Shown: one piece after another, positions 24,091-36,280 of the stretch
Position numbering within the stretch: position 1 is the stretch's first letter
How the letters are laid out: each line of letters opens with the position of its first letter
From: Epiperipatus broadwayi
Taxonomy: Eukaryota; Onychophora; Udeonychophora; Euonychophora; Peripatidae
Direction of reading: 5' to 3'
Assembly (NCBI GenBank): GCA_028023455.1
Contig: JAQFVV010000003.1
Span: 62,001-126,000 of the forward strand
DNA: 64,000 nucleotides
Notes under the pieces: generated by a model
What the model was told of the DNA's origin: nothing
The model's input: only the letters and a program-made list of their open reading frames with translations
The model's database searches: none
Translations under genes and position numbers: made by a program

Positions 24091-25786
24091 CTGTAAAGAG
24101 TAAATAACATTATTCTTAAATAAAGAATCTTATTTAGAGTTTTTTAAAATATATTATAAATTAATTGGCTAATAAATTGCAATTAAAGTCTGTTACATAA
24201 AATATTTATGTATAATAAGGATTCAGTGACTTGCTCTCCAATCAACACTAATTGTGATTAATAATGTTTCCCAACTCCAGTCATAATCAAAGCACTAAAT
24301 AAACCAATGCATAAAGTGGCCATATATTCAAAATTCTACAATAAGATTCTAAATAACTGATTTTATGTTTATTACAAAGAAACTGATCATACAAATCTAT
24401 CAGTGTAAAGCCTAATATCTATTGATTTTACTTACTTCTGCTTTCATTGAGGCTTCTGAATATGGGAGAAGACTGTTATTAATTTAGTTGTGGAAAATAT
24501 AACATTTTCAGGAATTGTTTAGTTATTTGTGAAAATTTAAAAAAAGTGTTATACTTAAAAAATTTTTGCATATAAAATATCTATTTTGGTTTATTATTCT
24601 TAAAGCAGCTAAATCATATCATTTTTCACTTATTTTATATATAGAGCTTGCAAATACAAGCTCCAATGCCAACAAACAAAGGGGCAGATTGTAAAGACAA
24701 TAAAACCACCACAGTTATTGTCTATAAGTATGATTGAAATCTGGAAGCAGAGGGCTAATGTGAAAACATGGTAATACGAATTTTAGAACTGTTATCCACC
24801 AAAGTGAATGCAAATGACATCTTTTAAACATTGTAAATAACTATTCATTGTAAATAATTAATTGTGAATAAAGTTTGTTTGAAATGAAATACAAACTTTA
24901 TTAAAATTAGGTCATGTGACATCTGACTTGACTTTTTTTATAATTTTCCACTTACATTTTCAGTTTGAATAGACAAGGCAGAGCTTTCATCCCAACTCTT
25001 TATATTTAAACTTTAATATCAAATAATATATTGGGATTAAAGTTAAACAGAGATTGTGTTACTATGATTTTTGGTATCAAATAACTTCCAGGCTGTTAAT
25101 AATGTCAGTTATCCAGAAAATAGAAGAAATTGTTTTTTCATTAATCAGTGCTGTTTGAAAGATTATAAATATTTCTATGGAGAACTTAAATTAAAATTAA
25201 CATTAGTAGTAATATTATATAATTATGCAATGTTTAAGTATGGGTATATATCTATCAAAATGTTTATCAAGTTTTTGTTTGGATTGTTATAAACAGTGAA
25301 ATATATGTTTATATGACTTTTGCACTTTGATTTACTGATAAGTTACCAGAAGATTTTCCAGAAAGCTTATGATTTTTCAGCTAGCCATCTAATTATTATT
25401 TGGTAAATGTGTAACTAAATTTTTTACAAATAGAACATGTATTGAGAAGATTTTGTTGCTCTTTGCAATATGCCATGTGTGGCAGCATTTATATAGAAAG
25501 CTAATATATATGATTAGAGTTTACAAATGAAGTAATTTTTTTTCTAAAAATAATGCTTCAGAGTGTAAGAAAATACTACAAAGTTATCAGTGAAGTAATA
25601 AAAAAAGAATGAAAGATAAATGATATAAAATAATATTCAAGGCTTTTCAAAAATTATTAAAATAAAGATTGATAGATATAAATTTAAAAATGTTAACAAT
25701 TTAAATATTTTGTTTTTATATTATTAATATGGATTTAAAATATCATCTACATAGTTTTTCTTTTCAAAAATAGTTCACAATTCCCC
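24091..25786. other. AT-rich stretch, likely intron upstream of the PKA exon
   Basis: Contains small perfect hairpins: GAGCTTG/CAAGCTC at about 24645-24664, and a 12-bp stem AATAAAGTTTGT/ACAAACTTTATT at 24867-24902. The 73-codon frame at 25071-25292 shows no recognisable motif and is not called. Confidence 0.45.
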
Positions 25787-26020
25787 ATATATATAAATGA
25801 ATACACCAAACTTCTTTTTAAAACTTGTTTATTATATGATTTGTTTGGAATATGTGATATTTATATTTATTATTATATATTTGTATTTTTATTTTTTTAG
25901 TGTTCCTTAAAAGAACTATATTATAAAATAGTCGAATTGTTGGTATATAGTTGTATTTTTATAATAGTTGTATAATAAACAAGTTTTAAAAAGAAGTTTG
26001 GTGTATTCATTTATATATAT
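25787..26020. repeat. Inverted-repeat element with about 54-bp arms
   Basis: The left arm at 25787-25840 and right arm at 25966-26020 are almost perfect reverse complements. For example, 'aatgaatacaccaaacttct' faces 'agaagtttggtgtattcatt'. The outer ends are TATATA runs, consistent with insertion at TA. At 234 bp with no coding, it resembles a mariner-type MITE, but the superfamily is inferred only. Confidence 0.85.
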
Positions 26021-26879
26021 TAATATGGACAAAATAATAATGGCTGAAATTAATACTAAAATGAAAATCAGGTAACTTTCTTTGATTGAAATGATTCTAA
26101 AAAAATATATCTTTGTTCTTGAGAAAGGCTTTTAATATATTTTAGCAGTAGCTACTTATAAATCTGAGAATTGTATATTTAACAGAAAGAATAATACAGA
26201 GATTTCACACTACACAATTTAGATTTGGAAAGATAATATTTTGTGATAACAAAGAGATATTAAATCAAAATACATAGATTAAAAATTATTTAAAGAATTA
26301 AGAAGATGAAATGAAGCTGGACAGAGCATATTGCTAGCAAATGTGAAAACAAATGCAGTAATAAAGATAATAAAATAATCACAATATATTGTGACAAACC
26401 ACAAGTGAGATGAATGAATGGTTTAAAAAAATAATTTGCTAACTTGTGGAGAAGATAATTATGAATCAGAGAAACTAAGCAGCAGAATGTGTAGTGTGGC
26501 TGTAAATTTAAGATGATAATATAAAATATGATTAAGAAAAAGGTAAATAATGGCAGAGTTTCACTGAAAATGATGCCTCTCATTGTTTGCAAAAGCTATA
26601 GCTTAAATGGACTGCATCCAGTTCTGTCACTTTCATTGCTTGTATTTCTTATGGACGTCTGAAAAATTAAAGCCACTTAATTGTTTATTTATTTACTATT
26701 GATGATAAAGTATTAATACAGGATCATAGTTCTCTTTTACTTGGTTATCTCATCCTATATTCAGATAGAAAATTGTGTATGGTGATTGTACATAATATAA
26801 TATAAGAGTAAATCTTTCCAATATACTTTACTACAATATGTTTTGCTGAAGGTTTGTGATGATGGTGTTTTAGTTGTAT
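26021..26879. other. AT-rich non-coding stretch
   Basis: A 100-codon minus-strand frame (26290-26592) is rich in Leu, Ile and Phe through base composition and has no recognisable motif. Not called. Confidence 0.45.
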
Positions 26880-27355
26880 TTTTATATTGGATTATTTCCA
26901 TCATCTAATATGAGTATTGAATGTCTTTAGAAACATTTAACTTTATTTAAATATTTCAAATACATTCAACTATTAGTAATAGCTCGTCAAACAGGTAAGT
27001 AAATATTCACCAGTGACAGTACTAGCATGGGAATCAAACCTGAATCCTTAGATTCTTGAGTATTGAATTTTAAGATAGTTGCTTAGAGCATTACCTTAAA
27101 ATGTAATACTCAAGAATCTAGAAGTCCAGGTTTAATTCTTATGCTAGTACTGTCACTGGTCAGGCCAGCAACACCTGAAGAAGATGGGAGAATAATACCT
27201 TTCCAAACTTTGTGCATTTATTATCCTGTTTGACATGCTATTACTAACAGTTTCATGTATTTGGAATATTTAAATAAAGTTAAATTTTTCTAAAGGCATT
27301 CAATACTCATATTAGATGATCGGAAATAGTCTAATATAAAAATACATACTTTACT
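26880..27355. repeat. Foldback element with about 180-bp arms (family C)
   Basis: The left arm (about 26880-27062) is the reverse complement of the right arm (about 27100-27355). 'catctaatatgagtattgaa' faces 'ttcaatactcatattagatg', and 'gtgacagtactagcat' faces 'atgctagtactgtcac'. The inner junction has 'gattcttgagtattgaattt' opposite 'aatactcaagaatc'. The right arm carries an extra segment near 27155-27205. No coding. Confidence 0.85.
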
Positions 27356-27461
27356 AGAAGTTTTTACAAAAAAATATTTGAGAAATAAATGCTTATTCTT
27401 CAGGCTAGTTAGTATATTATTCATTGATGATAAATTTTGTGATTTTACTTTTTTATTTTAG

Positions 27462-27485
27462 GATTTCAGTAAAAAAATTGATAAG
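27462..27485 (+). other. Candidate 24-nt microexon
   Basis: A pyrimidine-rich acceptor 'cttttttattttag' is followed by 24 bases and a perfect donor GTAAGT. In one frame the 24 bases encode DFSKKIDK with no stop. This is splice grammar alone, with no homology, on the strand opposite to the PKA exon. It could easily be chance in AT-rich DNA. Confidence 0.2.
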
Positions 27486-28129
27486 GTAAGTAGATAAAGT
27501 AATGATGAATCACTAGCTCATAACTTTTAAAAGTATGACATATCTTTTACATTATGTTATAGTAAATTTTTTATACATATGATTGCTACAATGGATACTC
27601 AGGAGATCATATCAGATTAATATGGAATTTTTATCATCTTACTAAAAATAGCTGAATACACTTCTACTAAGCATTATTGCCCTACTAATTGATTACTTAA
27701 AAAAAGAATATATTTTGGTCTAGATTCATACCTAGAATATGGACTTGATAAGTAAGTATGGTAACAATAGTACAAGTTTTTTAAAGAAAATCTAGATATC
27801 GTCTAATTAATATTGAATAACTATTTAAGTTGATTATTTTAACTATCTATCATAAAAAATTCTAGTCCGATCTGCAAATATTCTAAGCTGCACTTCAATT
27901 TGAATTCACAACAGCTGATAAAAAATATTTATTTTTAAATACATATTTGTAGAATTACTTTGTAAAAATGTTAATGTTATTAAAGTTTTTTTCTAGTCAA
28001 AATAAAAATCAGTATTTCGCAATTAGCTATTATATTTGACATTAATTACAAGACTAAGCAGTGTTTATTTTAAAATGTTTTGTGTGATTATTGGGTTAAT
28101 TTTTAATTTGTTTATAGATAGTAAGTTAC

Positions 28130-28158
28130 CTCGGGGATGTGCGAGTGTTTCTGAAGTG
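28130..28158 (-). other. Candidate 29-nt exon or GC-rich islet
   Basis: A 29-base segment with several CpGs is embedded in AT-rich DNA. On the minus strand it is preceded by 'aatgacag' and followed by GTAACT. It lies upstream of the PKA exon on the same strand, so it could be a small exon of that gene, but the acceptor has a poor pyrimidine tract and the short translation is not recognisable. Confidence 0.2.
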
Positions 28159-28315
28159 CTGTCATTAATTAATTAAAATCTAAATTGATTTACTAATTAT
28201 TCAAGATATTAAAACTTGTTACTAAGTGAATTGTAAGCAGCTATATATATTCAATCGTTAAATGTTTGCCTTGATCTTAGCTGAGTAATAGAATGGGCTT
28301 AAAACTAAAGATTGA

Positions 28316-28382
28316 TATGGATAGCAGTTCAGCTCTATCACTTCCGCTACTTAATGTGACCTAGCGAGTTCAAGCCATTGGT
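28316..28382 (+). repeat. tRNA-like SINE fragment
   Basis: 'gatagcagttcagctctatc' (A-box-like) is followed by 'gcgagttcaagcc', a near-consensus B box, at tRNA-like spacing. The arms do not pair as in a true tRNA. Confidence 0.5.
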
Positions 28383-28978
28383 GAATCTTTTTTAGCTTGA
28401 TTGTTGACTTGCAAAAAATAAAAATTTCACATAATAGTTATTGTGTCTTTCTGACATGCTTATAATCTGATTGGGGATTTATTCAGTTGAGTAAACTTAA
28501 CATTTTTTCAAATCTCACATAGATTAGGATTTTTTATTTTAGGTAGATAGTACATAGACAATCCAACTAGCTGATCAAATGACCAGTAAATAGATATCTA
28601 TAAATTCTCAGTTATAGGATGAAGAGTTCAAAGAAATATATAGTATTAATAAAATGAATGTTTATATGTTGATTATATAAAATATAATTGTAATACTATG
28701 CAGATTATTAATAAGTGGATGTGTCTTCTTCTTATGGAAATTGAACCATAGTTATCATTTTTACTTCAAGTAAGCTTAGCACTTTTTAAGTGAATATTAC
28801 ATTTTCAACTCATTTATCAAATGCTGAATGGTAAATGGGTGATTTATCAAGTTTTGACTATTAAGAAAATTGTAGTAATATTTTCATTTAAAAGTGTTAT
28901 ACACTCTATGTAAAAGAAAACAAATTAGAAAATATCACATGATCACTATTTCTTATGCTAGCACATTACTGTTATTAA

Positions 28979-29461
28979 AACAGGCAAAACTCTCCATACA
29001 GTAGTGCCACTCAGTGCCAACCAGGGTAATCAATGGATGCCATAAGGCTTGTGCATAAAATCCCTATTTAGTGCCCACTCATCCAATATCCCCAGACTAG
29101 TTTCTGGCTTGTGGCCTTTGTCAAGGAGGAGCTTTGGATCTGAGAGCACTGCATATGATTATATAAGCTATTGAGCTTAGATTGAAAATATTATTCTGTT
29201 TTCAATTTTATTCTCATAGTTTTGTAGTTAAGTAGAGATAAAAGATGGTCATTGGAGGGTTGCATTAGATCTTAAGATCTAGATGCAGTGCTCTCAGATC
29301 CAAAGCTCCTCACTGAAGAAGGCTACAAGCTAGAAACTAGTCTGGGGATATTGGATGAGTAGGCACTAGATAGGGATTTTATGCACAAGCCTTATGGCAT
29401 CCATTGATTACTCTGGTTGGCACTGAATAGCACTACTGTATGTAGAGTTTTTCCTGTTTTA
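28979..29461. repeat. Foldback family A, best copy (about 170-bp arms)
   Basis: The left arm (28979-29150) and right arm (29285-29461) are reverse complements: 'gccataaggcttgtgcataa' faces 'ttatgcacaagccttatggc', and 'agcactgca' faces 'tgcagtgct'. The outermost ends read AAACAGG...CCTGTTT. Related copies are at 10165-10615 and, as ends only, at 52639-52699. The 130-bp centre is AT-rich without an ORF. Non-autonomous and probably immobile. Confidence 0.85.
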
Positions 29462-31502
29462 ATAGATTAGAAAATATAATTAGAATATGATCACAAGATA
29501 GTCCCAATTTATATTTAACATCTGCATTGAGCATTAATCTACTCTATTTTTCCTAACCAGCACCAATTATTTTAATTATTAGTAATTAATGAACATTTCC
29601 TAACTGAATTTGACTATTGGTCTCCATTAGTTATTGCTGAATGTGAATATGCAATACAGAGATCATTAATGGGGAAGAATAACAGTCAAAAAATTTCTAG
29701 ACATTTTGTCAGCACCTAATGCACATTGATACAATAGATATATCTTGGGTAGAATAATAAAATGAAAAACTGTTCTCAATATATATTTATGAAGGTTAAA
29801 TCGATAGGTTATCATTATCTTTCAATAAAACTATTTTAATTTTTTAAAGCAATAAGTACATTGAATGTATAAATATCTTATAAGTACAATGTCTTAAATT
29901 CATGTTTAGAAAAAAACAATTACGGAATCAGCAATAAAAAAGTACCACTAGTTTTACATAGATTCTATATCATATTCAATCAATATGTCACTGCTCAAAT
30001 GAAAAAAAAAAAGCTAAACAATAAAATAACTAATTTTATATATATGTTATTGGAACAAATCTTTTAACAATTAGAACATGTTAAATTATAATAGCCAAAA
30101 ATGAAGCATTAAATCCATTAATGTCTTTAAAGTTATCCTTAAGAAGAAATAATAAAATCTTATATTTATTATATTTTTTTAGGCATTTTTACTGTTGCTA
30201 AAAATCTTTTGGTGCTCTTGTATGGCTACTGCATTTTTATGCTTCACTTATAGTTTGATCCTTGGATCATGAAAGAAAAATTGTTGAAATGAAGAGAAAA
30301 CTGTTTGTACACTGAAATGTTTCCCAAATAAATTCAGAGATTTGAAAGAAGCAAGCACATACTCACTAAGCTCGTTTTTGAAAATATATCAGTGATTAAA
30401 TATTTGGCTATTTTTTGGCTGAAGAATAAAATATTTAAAAAATCTAAAACTTCATCATTTAGTAAAAATGGATTAGCTAATTAGGATATGAATATTATTT
30501 ATTTTCTAGTACTGCTCAACACTTTGGAGAAGATGCTAATTAGATCAGTTCTCTGTAGTTTTCAGTTGCTTTTTTCATAAAAAATTTAATTAACATCAAC
30601 AAATGTTTTCTAATGTCTTTATCTATATGTGAGATTTAAAACAACTAGTTTTTAATTACTTTTTGATTTGTATAAATTTATTTCTATGACATCCAGTGTA
30701 AATCAAGCCACTTTATACTTTACTGTCCCTATTTTTTCTCCTACTTTCTTTTATGTTATCATCTTTTCCATGGATGCATCAGTATTCATTTATTGATCAA
30801 AACATAAACTTTTAATTTAAATGTTTTTATTAAGTAGTTGTATTAATATTTTTAATCACAAAGTTCTATATAAGCATTCTTTTTGAAAATCATTATACGA
30901 TCCAAAAGTTAATCACTTGGAAGGTCATAAGATGCTCGAAGACTGACAATGATAGATGGAGCTTTGCCTTTTATATCAGTGACTCAAATAATCTAAGCCT
31001 TAGAGATCAAAAATATAAAATCTCATCATTATTCCATTAATGAAAAGAAAGTCAATAGATTTAATATTCTCTTTAATATCCTTATTTTAAGCATATTTTA
31101 TAATATTGGTTACATAATTTCCTGTAATCAAAAACATATGAAATTAAATATTTCAAAAGATCCACATTCATTTGGATACATTAGTGATATTAAATTTTTG
31201 TATTCTACTGTAAAATTACATTTCTCTTATATTCGAAAAAAAACGTTGAGGCATATAGTCTGTAACAAATATTTTAAAATTATCTCAATTCTTTGAAATA
31301 AACTTCAAATCCAGGCCATAAACTTGAAAATGTTTTCATATTCTATTTTCTTTTCAGATAATCAATCCTAATTACTTCAGGTAACGTCTAATATTAGTGG
31401 GAAACTACTCAAAGATCTTGCCCTTATAAGGAGGAAAGTAATAATGAGCAATAGTGTGCTATTAAAACTGTTATATCTTTTTACCTTTTAACACATAAAA
31501 AC
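29462..31502. other. AT-rich non-coding stretch
   Basis: No gene is supportable. At 31370-31393 'ttttcttttcag' is followed by 23 bases and GTAACG, another possible but unsupported microexon. Confidence 0.45.
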
Positions 31503-31560
31503 CTCATGGTCTAAAGATTATTATAGAATATTTTGACACTGATTTTAGGTTCAAATCTGA
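31503..31560 (+). repeat. Old tRNA-like (SINE) fragment
   Basis: 'catggtctaaagattatta' is followed by the B-box-like 'taggttcaaatctg' at tRNA-like spacing. Confidence 0.4.
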
Positions 31561-31920
31561 AGTGGAGATCACTGAGAAATTTTTAGACAAACTGATTTTT
31601 TTTTCAAATGGTAAGTTCAAAGCCAATCCCTTTACGTAATCATTTTATATCAATTAGTAAAAGGAGAGTTAGTGAATATTGAAGTATTAACTACAAAAGA
31701 AAATCTTAATAAATCAGTAACAGCTAATGAAGAAAGGGTGTTTAGTTTATCTATTAACTATCATCTGTCCTTTTCTCTATTTTATTACATCCTCATTTTT
31801 TTTAAATATCTGATTTGTGATTTCAAATGTATAATTAAATATTTGCATTTATGTAAATAAGTTTTAAAATATGATTTTTTTCTATAGCGCAGGCTTTTTC
31901 ATACCTGCACTTCTATATGT

Positions 31921-32405
31921 AATATATAGGAAGTTTAAACTCAGAGTTTCACATGACCCTCAACTATCAATACTATCTTATACCACTGATACACCATATG
32001 ACACACATGTTGAAAAGACAAACAATCACCAATATTAGTATTGTGTGCTAAACAAGCACTCATCAGTTGGTCCAGATTATCATATCCACACATATATACA
32101 ATCAAAGCTCAGCTTATATTAAGATAGCCAAATGGACGGCTGAGGAGTTGTGGGATGGAGTGGTTTGAAGCCTGTCCATTAAAATATGAAGATTGGCTAC
32201 CTTAATATAAGCTGAGCTTTGATTGTATATATGTGTGGAGATGATAATTGAGACCAACTGACGAGTACTGGTTTAGCACAAAATATGTATATTGGTGATT
32301 GTTTATTTTTTCAACATGTGTATGATCAGGTGCATTAGCGGTATGAGATAATATTGATCGTTGAGGGTCGTGTAAAAGTCTGAGTTCAAATCCCCTATAT
32401 ATAAA
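31921..32405. repeat. Foldback family B, full copy (about 205-bp arms)
   Basis: The left arm (about 31921-32133) and right arm (about 32195-32405) are reverse complements: 'caaagctcagcttatattaa' faces 'ttaatataagctgagctttg', and 'caatcaccaatat' faces 'atattggtgattg'. The centre of about 60 bp includes 'aagcctgtccattaaaatat'. Copies or parts lie at 2440-2940 and 45175-45560, so this is a dispersed family and not a one-off local inversion. Confidence 0.85.
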
Positions 32406-34630
32406 TAAGTTTTATAATACAAACTGAAAAATAAATTTAATAATCTTTTTTTAAAAAATTAAAAGTTGTTGAAATATGCAAACATTTCTACATGACTATG
32501 AAAATATATATTTAGCTGCAGCTTATCCAATTGAAGATCCTATGTAATGCTGAAAAATATTATGTAAGGAATTATTGATTACAAAAACGCACCTGGATAG
32601 ATTTTATTTTTGAAAACACCAAAAGAAATTTCACTTTGTCCCATATAGTTTATCCTCCCAAAAATTATCAATTTTGTCACAAAACACCTGTCGAATTCAT
32701 TTTTATAATTTGTTTACTAGGGCTGAACCGAATTACCAACTTTGACAGTCTAGAATATTATATATATTTTAATTGTAGTGATTGACAATCTTCAAAACTT
32801 TTAACTCCACACTTCTTAAATACATAAATTCATTAATAATTTAACAGAATAAAGACTTTTTTCTAATTAAAGTTCCCTAAACAATGAAACAGAGGAAGCA
32901 TTAGACATTTTATGTATAACACTTTTTTTAAACAAAAGCTACATTAATAATAGAATCAACCATCAATCGTTACTATGGAGAAAACAATTCCCATGATGCT
33001 ATTCAACTGATTTGGAGATCAATCAATATTCATTTATTACAAACCCATTTTTAAAATCAGATGATAAATCAAAACCACCAAAGGGAGAAAAAAAATAAAC
33101 AGGACATTTTATTTTATCGTCACAATTAAATAAAATACTTCACTAATTGAAAGCTTTAATGATTAGGAAAGCAATGAATTATGTATGCAGTTATATGATT
33201 AAAATTCTAATTTACTTTGTAAATTATCGTAAACAAACTGTAGCGTGTCATTATTGCGGCAGGAAAAACATTTACAAATCAAATTTTTTCTCTTTAAAAA
33301 AAAAATGAGAGAAAGGTCAGATTTTATGAAATTTTAAATTTTTCTCGAAAATCAATGCTTCTTTAAATTATTCTGACAAGAGATTGTTATACTTTAAAAT
33401 GGATATTGTTCTGAAATCATTATTAGAAAGAAAACTCCAATCTTATAAAAGTTTAAATCTCAATTATAAAAAAAAAAAAAATGCAATAACTTTTTTTTTT
33501 TAATCTGCCAAAATACTTTTTTTTTTTTTAAAAAAAAAAAAATATATATATATAATTTTAAGAAGTTTACTGTAGTTTTATTTGGCATCAAATTTTATAT
33601 TCGGAAAATCAGTTCAGGCCAGAAATAGGCAACTTCCGACTTATGGGACAACTCGGCCCTTCGCTTGTTTATAGGTTGGACGGCGTACATTTTAAAAATA
33701 TATACAGCGAAATCAGCATAATTCATCTTTATTTTTAAAAAATTGATAAAAAATACGCTCATTTATATATAATTTTTAGATTAAACTTCTACTCACGATG
33801 ACACTATTCCATTTATGATGGTACAATGTGTTTTTTTTTGATAAAATGTTTCAATTGTTTATTTATCTTCGGTAACGAACTAACAAACCTACATTCTTAG
33901 AGCAGGGTCATTCTACGTTTTCAGTGATTTCCATCCAGATTACAAAGTTCAAAACTATAATTGTATTTTGTCAGTGATAAGGTAATTATGTAGTAGTAGT
34001 AATGCATAGTTAATGTTTAAGTACTTATATATTAAAGTTATAAGAAGTGGATAGATTTGCAGTAATGATAAAAAGTAAAACTCAAACACACATTTAAAAA
34101 AAAGTGGATCAATACATTATTTGCTATCAAAATAAATAATAAGGTAATGTATCAGATTTTCTTGGAAAGCATTTCTGTTAATAAGAAACATAATATTAAA
34201 AGACATTATTTATGTAACTATTCTAACTGCAACAAATTATTGGAAAGAAAAATGTATTAAAATGAAAAATTTGAAGAAGGTCTTAGTTAAGTAGCAGATA
34301 TACTTGCCAAAAGTTCAAATAAATCAAAAAATTCTATGAAAGTTAAGTTTGAAATGAAAATAGCACAAAATTTGAAACCATTTTTGGAAAGACAATAAAA
34401 ATCCTATCCAAGTGCAATAGAATCTTTATATGTCCTGAACACAAAAAGAAATTCAAAAATATAACTACATCATATAAAAAAAAACAATTACAAGACAAAT
34501 AGAAGAACTGTCAACAAATATGAAACAATGATTGGAATAAAAAAAAAGGGCATTTTGATTAGTATTTGATAGTATTTGTCAAGAATACAGATCTGACAAA
34601 TATTGTTCAATTATTAATTTTTATTTGAAG
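32406..34630. other. AT-rich non-coding stretch with homopolymer junctions
   Basis: Long A and T runs lie at 33469-33541, including a T(13)A(13) junction followed by a TA run. A less AT-rich patch at 33625-33690 ('ggcaacttccgactt', 'caactcggccctt') may be a transposon fragment but I cannot name it. Confidence 0.4.
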
Positions 34631-36280
34631 AATTAAATTGAAAGGCTGTGAACCTCTCATGCTTATTATAATACTTATCTAACAGCCAATCAGATGTTAT
34701 GATGGCTGTCTGAATAGTGATCAAACTGTAAACACAAGACAGAGAATTTTATGAGAAAAGGGCAGTCCACCCTCTTCTTTATTTGTCTTTCTATATATCT
34801 AAGCTAGTCTGAAGCATTTAGGTTTGAAAGCATAAAGCTTTTAAATATCTTCACATTTAACTCACTGAGTCTAAGTTACAAATGTACAGCACAAAATCCT
34901 ATGATTTATTACACAGTAGTTTTTAGATGTTATAAATTGCAGTAATGTATGTAAATAATATTTATTTTATAAAGCACAGATAGTTGAAATTAAATTGAAA
35001 GGTTGTGAACCTCTCGTGCTTATTATAATACTTATCTGACAGCCAATCAGATGTTATGATGGCTGTCTGAATAGTGATCAAACCATAAACACAAGACAGA
35101 GAACTTTACAAGAAAAGGATGGTTCACTCTTTTCTTTACTTGTCTTTCTATATATCTAAGCCAGTCTGAAGTATTTAAGTTTGAAAGTGTGAAACTTTTA
35201 AATATCTTCACATTTAACTCACTGAGTCTAAATTACAAACATACAACACAAAATCTTATGATTTACTACACAGTAGTTTTTAGATGTTATAAATTGCAAT
35301 AACATATGTAAATAATATTTATTTTATAAAGCTAAAGATAGTCAGTTGAAATTAAATTGAAAGCTTGTGAACCTCTCGTGCTTATTATAATACTTATCTG
35401 ACAGCCAATCAGATGTTATGATGGCTGTCTGAATAGTGATCAATCCATAAACACAAGACAGAGAATTTTACAAGAAAAGGACAGTCCACTCTCTTCTTTA
35501 CCTGTCTTTCTATATATCTAAGCTAGTCTCTAAAGCATTTAGGTTTGAAAGCGTAAAGCTTTTAAATATCTTCACATTTAATTCACTGAGTCTAAATTAC
35601 AAACATACAGTGTGAAATCCTACAATTTACTATGCAGTAGTTTTTAGATGTTATAAATTGCAATGAGTTAAATGAGTTATAAAATTGCGAAGAGTTAAAT
35701 GTGAAGATATTTAAAAACTTCACACTTTCAAACCTAAATACTTCATACTGGCTTAAGGGTGGACTGCCCTTTTCTTGTAAAATTCTCTGTCTTGTGTTTA
35801 TTATAACATCTGATTGGCTGTCAGAAAAGTATTATAATAAGTGTGAGAGGTTCACAGCCTTTCAATTTAATTTCAACTGATTATATGCACTTTATAAAAT
35901 AAATATTATTTACATATGTTACTGCAATTTATAACATCTAAAAACTACTGCATAGTAAATCATAGGGTTAGACTCAGTGAGTTAAATGTGAAGATATTTA
36001 AAAGTTTCACACTTTCAAACCTAAATGCTTCAGACTGGCTTAGATATATAAAAAGACAAGTAAAGAAGAGGTGAACTGCCCTTTTCTTGTAAAATTTTCT
36101 GTCTTGTGTTTATGGTTTAATCACTATTCAGACAGCCATTATAACATCTGATTGGCTGTAGGAAAAGTATTATAATAAGTGTGAGAGGTTCACAGTCTTT
36201 CAATTTAATTTCAACTGATTATATGCACTTTATAAAATAAATATTATTTACATATGTTACTGCAATTTATTTACTTTACT
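34631..36280. repeat. Direct-plus-inverted array of about 360-bp units
   Basis: Three units in direct orientation begin at about 34631, 34988 and 35350 (spacings 357 and 362). Each opens 'aattaaattgaaag' and contains 'cagccaatcagatgttatga', 'aacacaagacagagaa' and 'tttttagatgttataaattg'. After a junction near 35660-35700 the same unit continues in reverse orientation: a shortened copy to about 35879, a nearly full copy at about 35885-36226, and the start of another to about 36275. The shortened copy lacks the 'agtgatcaaac' segment and the 'tctttctatatatctaag' segment. No ORF spans the units. The arrangement gives a palindrome of about 1.6 kb. Unit similarity is high, so expansion or conversion is fairly recent. 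Confidence 0.9.

Noticed and set aside
26290-26592. 100-codon minus-strand ORF resembling a membrane protein
   Set aside because: Hydrophobicity follows from T-rich composition. There is no motif, splice context or related fragment.
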